DNA of 8,656 nt from a candidate division Zixibacteria bacterium RBG_16_43_9 (lineage in GTDB: Bacteria > Zixibacteria > MSB-5A5 > RBG-16-43-9): NCBI GenBank assembly GCA_001775355.1, contig MEWM01000035.1, positions 1 through 8,656 on the forward strand. The letters run 5' to 3'. The position numbers were made by a program, and so were the translations under genes. The notes below the pieces were generated by a model. That model made no database searches, was not told the DNA's origin, and saw nothing but the letters and a program-made list of their open reading frames with translations. This document shows positions 5,299 through 8,656 of the stretch, piece after piece (positions within the stretch are counted from its first letter, which is position 1; each line of letters begins with the position of its first letter).

Positions 5299-6189
5299 AT
5301 GGAAACAAAAATGAGTTTTACGCGTAAACTTTTAAATCCCTTGCTCAAGCTCTTAATCAAAGCCTGCAAATATCCTTACAGATTTGGATCTGTCAAAAAA
5401 ACACCTGAGGAGAAATTAGAGCAGCAGATAGAGTCCCTGGCATTAACTGAAGGTGAGAAGATGGAGACTCTGGAGGAGGACGAGAAGAAGATGATCCATT
5501 CCATCTTCGAGTTTGGGAAAACGGTTGCCAAGGAGATAATGATTCCCCGAATAGATGTGATCTGTGTGGAAGAGGGGGAGTCTTTAGATACCGTAAAAGA
5601 GCTGGTGAAAAAATATGGTCATTCACGTATACCTCTTTTTAGAGAGTCTATTGATCAGATAATCGGGATATTGCATGTGAAGGACCTTTTCGTGGAGGAG
5701 CTAAAGGATTCAGAAAAGATTTATCTGGCGAAGATGTCTCACAAACCCTTTTTCATTCCGGAGGATAAGAAAATCGATGAGTTGTTACAGGAGATGAGAA
5801 AGGAGAAACAACACGTGGCTATTGTGGTGGACGAATATGGAGGAACAGCAGGTCTGGTCACTTTAGAGGATATCCTGGAGGAGATCGTAGGAGAGATCGA
5901 GGATGAACACGGCAGGGCTGAGCCTGTGCTTCAGAAGATAAATGAGGGAGAATATAGGGTCGCAGCAAAAGTTACAATCCGCGACCTGAATGAGGCCCTG
6001 GGGTCAGATTTGCCAGAGAAGGAATTTGAGACCCTGGGAGGCCTGATCTACGATCTGGTGGGTGGTGTCCCGGAGGAGGGGAAGACAATCGAATATAAAG
6101 GATTGAGTTTTCAGGTGGAAAAAGTGAAAGGGCAGAGGATTGTGAGAGTAAGAGTCAAGAAAACAAAAAACGTGAAAAGTAAGACGTAA
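5299..6189 (+). CDS. corC: CorC/YbeX-type protein with paired CBS domains
   Basis: Member of the HlyC/CorC family. E. coli CorC (YbeX) is linked to Mg2+/Co2+ efflux and, more recently, to ribosome metabolism, and is encoded beside ybeZ and ybeY as here. At 296 residues it matches the short, soluble CorC type. No DUF21/CNNM membrane domain is present, only an amphipathic N-terminal stretch (KLLNPLLKLLIKA). The hinge EIMIPRIDV is at 79-87. CBS1 spans about 84-145 (GHSRIPLF, GILHVKDL) and CBS2 about 148-205, with VDEYGGTAGLVTLEDILEEI (178-197), the usual nucleotide-binding signature region. The CorC_HlyC transporter-associated domain covers about 216-290. ATG 5299 gives METKM; ATG 5311 (MSFTRK) is an alternative, and neither has a clear Shine-Dalgarno. 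The Lys-rich last residues run into low-complexity sequence at the 3' end. The ion-transport role is uncertain. Confidence 0.93.
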   Translation: METKMSFTRKLLNPLLKLLIKACKYPYRFGSVKKTPEEKLEQQIESLALTEGEKMETLEEDEKKMIHSIFEFGKTVAKEIMIPRIDVICVEEGESLDTVKELVKKYGHSRIPLFRESIDQIIGILHVKDLFVEELKDSEKIYLAKMSHKPFFIPEDKKIDELLQEMRKEKQHVAIVVDEYGGTAGLVTLEDILEEIVGEIEDEHGRAEPVLQKINEGEYRVAAKVTIRDLNEALGSDLPEKEFETLGGLIYDLVGGVPEEGKTIEYKGLSFQVEKVKGQRIVRVRVKKTKNVKSKT

Positions 6190-6215
6190 TATGGTAGACG
6201 TGAGACGAGAAACAA

Positions 6216-6241
6216 ATGACTAATGACTGATGACGAATGAC
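6216..6241 (+). repeat. Four tandem ATGACnn units, 7-nt period
   Basis: ATGAC occurs at 6216, 6223, 6230 and 6237, exactly 7 nt apart, with variable spacer dinucleotides. The 73-nt gap between corC and the DUF362 gene has no palindrome cluster, only this array preceded by ACGTGA/AGACG fragments. No reading frame is preserved. Confidence 0.8.
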
Positions 6242-6262
6242 GGATAAAAGATAAAAAAAACG

Positions 6263-7390
6263 ATGAAAAGCAAAGTCTCAATCGAAAGATGTCAGGATTA
6301 TCTTTTAGATAATGTGCGGGGAGCGGTAAAGAAATCGTTTGATAATTTGGGAGGATTACATAAATTCGTCAAGCCCGGGGATAAAGTCCTGATTAAACCC
6401 AATCTCCTTTCAGCCAAAGACCCTTCCAGGGCAATTACCACTCATCCTTCAGTTGTCCAGGCAGTGGCAGAAGAGGTTTTAGCATTACAGGCAAAGCCCT
6501 ATATTGGTGATAGCCCGGGGGGTGCAGACAGAGGAGTAAAAAGGGTCTGGGATAATACCCAGATGAGCTTAGCTTCGCAGAATTCCTCAGTTCCTCTGGT
6601 TTCGTTCGAAGAGAAAGGAGTAGAACAAAGAAAATCCCAAACTGGCAAAACCTATTATATTGCCCGACCGGTTTTAGAAGCAGATGTTATCATCAGCCTG
6701 GCGAAACTTAAGACGCATACTCTTACCTTGATGACCGGCGCTATTAAAAATATGTTTGGGGTCATCCCTGGTTTCAGAAAAGGGGAATATCATAAAGAAG
6801 CACCCAAGCCTGCAATGTTTGCAGAGGTAATAGTAGATATCTACTCTGTAGTCAAGCCCAGGATTACTTTAATGGATGCAGTTGTGGGAATGGAAGGGGA
6901 TGGTCCCTCTTCCGGCGACCCGAAATATTTAGGTTTTCTTTTAGCCAGTGAAGATGCTGTAGCTTCAGATGCGGTCGCCTCAAAAATTTTAGGTTTTAAA
7001 GCTGGAGAAATAGATTCGACCAGAGTCGCAGCTAAAAGAGGTTTAGGAGTTGATGATTTTTCTCAGATTGAAGTTACAGGAGAAAAAATTGAAAGCGTGA
7101 AGCCCGCCTCTTTCAAATTACCCTCAAACCGGCTTCTTAAACTGGTTCCTAAATTTTTGGTTGACCTGCTGGGTCCTTTGGTCTGGGTGCGCCCCAACAT
7201 TTACGATGGCACTTGCACCAACTGCAATATATGTGTTATAAACTGCCCGCTTAAGACAATTTCTGCAGGAAAGCAAAGGCCAACTTTTGATTATTCAAAT
7301 TGCGTAAACTGTATGTGCTGCCAGGAGCTCTGTCCTCAGAAGTCGATCTATTTAGAGAAAAGCTGGCTGGCGGGGAAAATAGCGAAATAA
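6263..7390 (+). CDS. DUF362 protein with C-terminal 2[4Fe-4S] ferredoxin domain
   Basis: Iron-sulfur protein of the DUF362 family, whose reaction is unknown; redox or electron-transfer roles are usually assumed. Length 375 residues. The N-terminal DUF362 domain (about 1-290) shows KPNLL (45-49), GDSPGG (82-87), LAKLKTHTLTLMTGAIKNMF (146-165) and MDAVVGMEGDGP (204-215). The C-terminus has two full cluster motifs: C318, C321, C324, C328-Pro, and C347, C350, C353, C357-Pro, with an extra Cys at 352. There is no signal peptide or membrane helix. ATG 6263 follows an A-rich leader (GATAAAAAAAACG) without a Shine-Dalgarno, unlike phoH. It lies 73 nt after corC and may share its transcript. The paired clusters fit an anaerobic or redox-active host. 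A related DUF362 ferredoxin name could be used, but I do not know the substrate. Confidence 0.93.
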   Translation: MKSKVSIERCQDYLLDNVRGAVKKSFDNLGGLHKFVKPGDKVLIKPNLLSAKDPSRAITTHPSVVQAVAEEVLALQAKPYIGDSPGGADRGVKRVWDNTQMSLASQNSSVPLVSFEEKGVEQRKSQTGKTYYIARPVLEADVIISLAKLKTHTLTLMTGAIKNMFGVIPGFRKGEYHKEAPKPAMFAEVIVDIYSVVKPRITLMDAVVGMEGDGPSSGDPKYLGFLLASEDAVASDAVASKILGFKAGEIDSTRVAAKRGLGVDDFSQIEVTGEKIESVKPASFKLPSNRLLKLVPKFLVDLLGPLVWVRPNIYDGTCTNCNICVINCPLKTISAGKQRPTFDYSNCVNCMCCQELCPQKSIYLEKSWLAGKIAK

Positions 7391-7404
7391 GTAGACAGTA
7401 GACG
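7391..7404 (+). repeat. Two tandem GTAGACN units
   Basis: GTAGACA and GTAGACG run directly on from the TAA of the DUF362 gene. The 7-nt period and the post-stop position match the arrays after phoH and corC. Confidence 0.5.
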
Positions 7405-7446
7405 GAATATCACCAGGATCCGTAGGACAGTAAACAGGGAGAAGGT

Positions 7447-7475
7447 AGGACAGACATCTTGCCTGTCCTGTTTTT
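7447..7475 (+). terminator. Likely intrinsic terminator of the plus-strand operon
   Basis: The stem AGGACAG (7447-7453) and CTGTCCT (7463-7469) encloses ACATCTTGC and is followed by G and five T residues. It lies 57 nt after the DUF362 stop, where transcription should end before the convergent minus-strand genes. The hairpin belongs to the same family as 2874-2894 and 5073-5093, so a dispersed repeat appears to serve as terminator. One stem pair is G-C where copy A has A-T, but another position (A7454/C7462) is mismatched. Confidence 0.55.
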
Positions 7476-7528
7476 GTAGTTACCCAATTCATTGGGTCCA
7501 TTTGGACTCGGCGAATCGATCAACTACA
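7475..7528 (+). repeat. Cloverleaf-like palindrome in the convergent gap
   Basis: A closing stem, TGTAGTT (7475-7481) and AACTACA (7522-7528), holds the hairpin ACCCAAT-TC-ATTGGGT (7482-7497), an overlapping GTCC-ATTT-GGAC, and GGCGAATCGATC (7510-7521). The last resembles the reverse complement of part of the hairpin at 1703-1747. There is no anticodon-arm geometry or T-loop sequence, so it is not a tRNA. Confidence 0.5.
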
Positions 7529-7541
7529 GATAGACCAAAAC

Positions 7542-7570
7542 CGGTATCTCCACCTTGTCCCCAAGGTGGG
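7542..7570 (+). repeat. CCACCTTG hairpin, copy 2
   Basis: A perfect 8-bp stem, CCACCTTG (7550-7557) and CAAGGTGG (7562-7569), loop TCCC, followed by GGTTTTCTCT. It matches 5165-5193 at 24 of 29 positions with one compensatory pair change. The T-run is weak, so it may be a backup terminator for the plus-strand operon. Confidence 0.7.
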
Positions 7571-7580
7571 GTTTTCTCTA

Positions 7581-7605
7581 TAGAGACACATGCAATGCGT
7601 CTCTA
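7581..7605. repeat. 25-nt palindrome covering the stop of the T9SS gene
   Basis: Arms TAGAGAC (7581-7587) and GTCTCTA (7599-7605) enclose CAT-GCA-ATG, with one mismatched pair between. Its right end contains the TAG stop (minus strand, 7603-7605) of the sorting-domain protein. No T-run follows on either strand. Confidence 0.65.
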
Positions 7606-8085
7606 CTTTAGTACCATCATCTTTTTGACATCAGTATATCGACCAGCCTTAATCTTGTAGAAATAAATTCCACTGCCAACTTCATTGCCTTTGTCACTCG
7701 TGCTATTCCAGTGCACCATCTTATAGCCAGCGCTTTGATACTGATTAACCAGGGTTTTGACCTTCTGTCCAAGTGTGTTGTATATGGTCAGTTCCACGTG
7801 ACAATCCTTAGGCAGGGTATATTTGATTTCAGTAACGGGGTTAAAAGGATTTGGATAGTTCTGGGAAAGCGAAAATTTGTCTGGGAGAGGTGGTTCCTGA
7901 GGCTGATTAACAACTTGAGAATTAACAACTAATACGGTCACAGAGATAGAAGATGAGGTGGTGAGGGTTTTACGATGAGGAATGGAGATTTTTGCCCATA
8001 AGGGCAAGAAAGGGAGACAGATTATTTCCAGCCCCAGTAGGAACAACATCGACACAAATAAGATGTAGTCTTTTCTGTCTCTCAT
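7603..8085 (-). CDS. Small secreted protein: signal peptide plus T9SS type A sorting domain
   Basis: Exported protein of 160 residues. The N-terminus MRDRK is followed by a hydrophobic stretch (8-30) ending PLWA, a plausible signal peptidase I site, although the stretch contains Glu20 and Cys23. Residues about 32-69 are a Ser/Thr/Val-rich linker ending QPQEPPLPDK. Residues 71-160 are a complete type IX secretion C-terminal sorting domain: FSLSQNYPNPFNPVTEIKYT (71-90), then IYNTLGQKVKTLV, GSGIYFYKI and KKMMVLK at the end. In T9SS clients this domain directs export across the outer membrane and is cleaved or used to anchor the cargo. Here almost no cargo is present. It starts 12 nt after the stop of the upstream gene, with no clear Shine-Dalgarno. 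It could be a genuine mini-protein or a remnant of a larger deleted gene. The domain call is firm; the biological role is not. Confidence 0.85.
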   Translation of the reverse strand: MRDRKDYILFVSMLFLLGLEIICLPFLPLWAKISIPHRKTLTTSSSISVTVLVVNSQVVNQPQEPPLPDKFSLSQNYPNPFNPVTEIKYTLPKDCHVELTIYNTLGQKVKTLVNQYQSAGYKMVHWNSTSDKGNEVGSGIYFYKIKAGRYTDVKKMMVLK

Positions 8086-8097
8086 CTCAGTCTTATT

Positions 8098-8656
8098 CTA
8101 TTTGATTGAAGCGTAAAGTCTGGAATAGACCCCGGTGGTCACCTTTTCGTCGACGGTAAAAGCGTGGAGAACGAACATATATTTCTTGCCGGTATACTCC
8201 TTTTCCTCTGGAAACCTCAGGTACATTTTTATGGTCTTTGTTCCCTGGGGTGGTAGAACAAAACTGCTGTCACTAAACTCCAGATATGAAGCATCCGGTG
8301 CGTCCTGGTATTCCTTAGTGAGTGTTGCCACTGAGTTGTCAACAGTAAGGCTTTGCAGTTTGAAAGTTTGTTTTTGCTTACTGGGATTGGTAATCTTCAA
8401 AACTAGACCAGTGTTCTTCTCCACATCATAAATCTTGCCTAGTTCTATATTGTCCAAGAAAATCTCTTCAGGTTTCAACGTGAAATTAACACTAGCATCC
8501 GAAGAAGTGACTACCTGGCTCTTGGTTGCTCTCACTGTATCTGTGGTAAAGATTATCCGGGTTTTCAGCCCGTATGCCAAAAACATTCCACTGCCACTGC
8601 TACCCAGGGTATGAGACCAAATTGTCACCTCATACTTTTTCCCACAATATTCATCA
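8098..8656 (-). CDS. Exported beta-sandwich-type protein, C-terminal part
   Basis: I do not recognise a named family. The frame is open to the right edge of the window, so the N-terminus is missing; the internal GTG at 8626-8628 is not a likely start because coding-like sequence (DEYCGKKYE) continues beyond it. The visible 185 residues are rich in alternating hydrophobic and polar residues, as in Ig-like or beta-sandwich domains, with no membrane helix. EYCGKKY (residues 2-8 of the visible part) and EYTGKKY (153-159) are each followed by a similar strand pattern (VTIWSHT, FVLHAFT) and a Gly-Tyr-Arg/Lys stretch. This indicates tandem modules about 151 residues long. The protein ends RLYASIK without a T9SS sorting domain, but the next gene, 12 nt downstream, is a separate sorting domain. 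A cell-surface or periplasmic structural protein is the best guess. Confidence 0.75.
   Translation of the reverse strand, partial: DEYCGKKYEVTIWSHTLGSSGSGMFLAYGLKTRIIFTTDTVRATKSQVVTSSDASVNFTLKPEEIFLDNIELGKIYDVEKNTGLVLKITNPSKQKQTFKLQSLTVDNSVATLTKEYQDAPDASYLEFSDSSFVLPPQGTKTIKMYLRFPEEKEYTGKKYMFVLHAFTVDEKVTTGVYSRLYASIK

Noticed and set aside
4918..5369. Overlapping minus-strand open frames across the ybeY-corC gap
   Set aside because: They are translations of palindromic repeats and gene shadows, not conserved proteins.
7711..7932. Plus-strand open frame inside the T9SS gene
   Set aside because: Antisense shadow of a clearly conserved sorting domain.
8015..8085. Lipoprotein signal in the sorting-domain protein
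   Set aside because: Cys23 is preceded by LEII, which does not fit a lipobox; a signal peptidase I site after PLWA is more plausible.

Overview
The window reads as a chromosome segment from an uncultured, Gram-negative, probably anaerobic bacterium of the FCB superphylum (Bacteroidetes/Ignavibacteria, Zixibacteria, KSB1, Marinimicrobia or similar lineages). Two things support this. A secreted protein on the minus strand carries a textbook type IX secretion (Por) C-terminal sorting domain with the NYPNPFNP signature. The gaps are packed with short palindromic repeats of a kind I associate with such genomes. The phylum assignment is inference.

Left to centre (1-7390, all plus strand): the 3' part of aspS (aspartyl-tRNA synthetase), then phoH (ybeZ-type ATPase), a short 7TM-HD phosphodiesterase related to PgpH, ybeY (rRNA-processing endoribonuclease), a CorC/YbeX-type CBS-domain protein, and a DUF362 protein with two [4Fe-4S] clusters. 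phoH-pgpH-ybeY is the Firmicutes-style order and phoH-ybeY-corC the proteobacterial one; this operon holds both. PhoH and YbeY form a ribosome/RNA maturation module, and the HD protein is probably a cyclic-di-AMP phosphodiesterase. The PgpH homologue lacks the large extracellular domain that normally follows its first membrane helix.

Right end (7603-8656, minus strand, convergent): the C-terminal part of an exported beta-sandwich-type protein with a repeated EYxGKKY motif, then a 160-residue protein that is little more than a signal peptide plus a T9SS sorting domain. The two operons meet at 7391-7602, which holds a likely terminator and several palindromes.

The gaps are the most unusual part. 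Those at 1591-1793, 2760-3066, 5026-5298 and 7391-7602 are built almost wholly from imperfect palindromes, short tandem repeats with a 7-8 nt period, and dispersed repeats present two or three times here. One is a REPIN-like inverted doublet (1597-1666) with a matching solo half element in opposite orientation (5111-5153). Another is a ~90 nt repeat (2806-2895 and 5009-5094) whose second copy supplies the last codons and stop of ybeY. A third is a hairpin family (5165-5193, 7542-7570) with a compensatory base-pair change. No tRNA, rRNA, CRISPR array or insertion sequence is visible.
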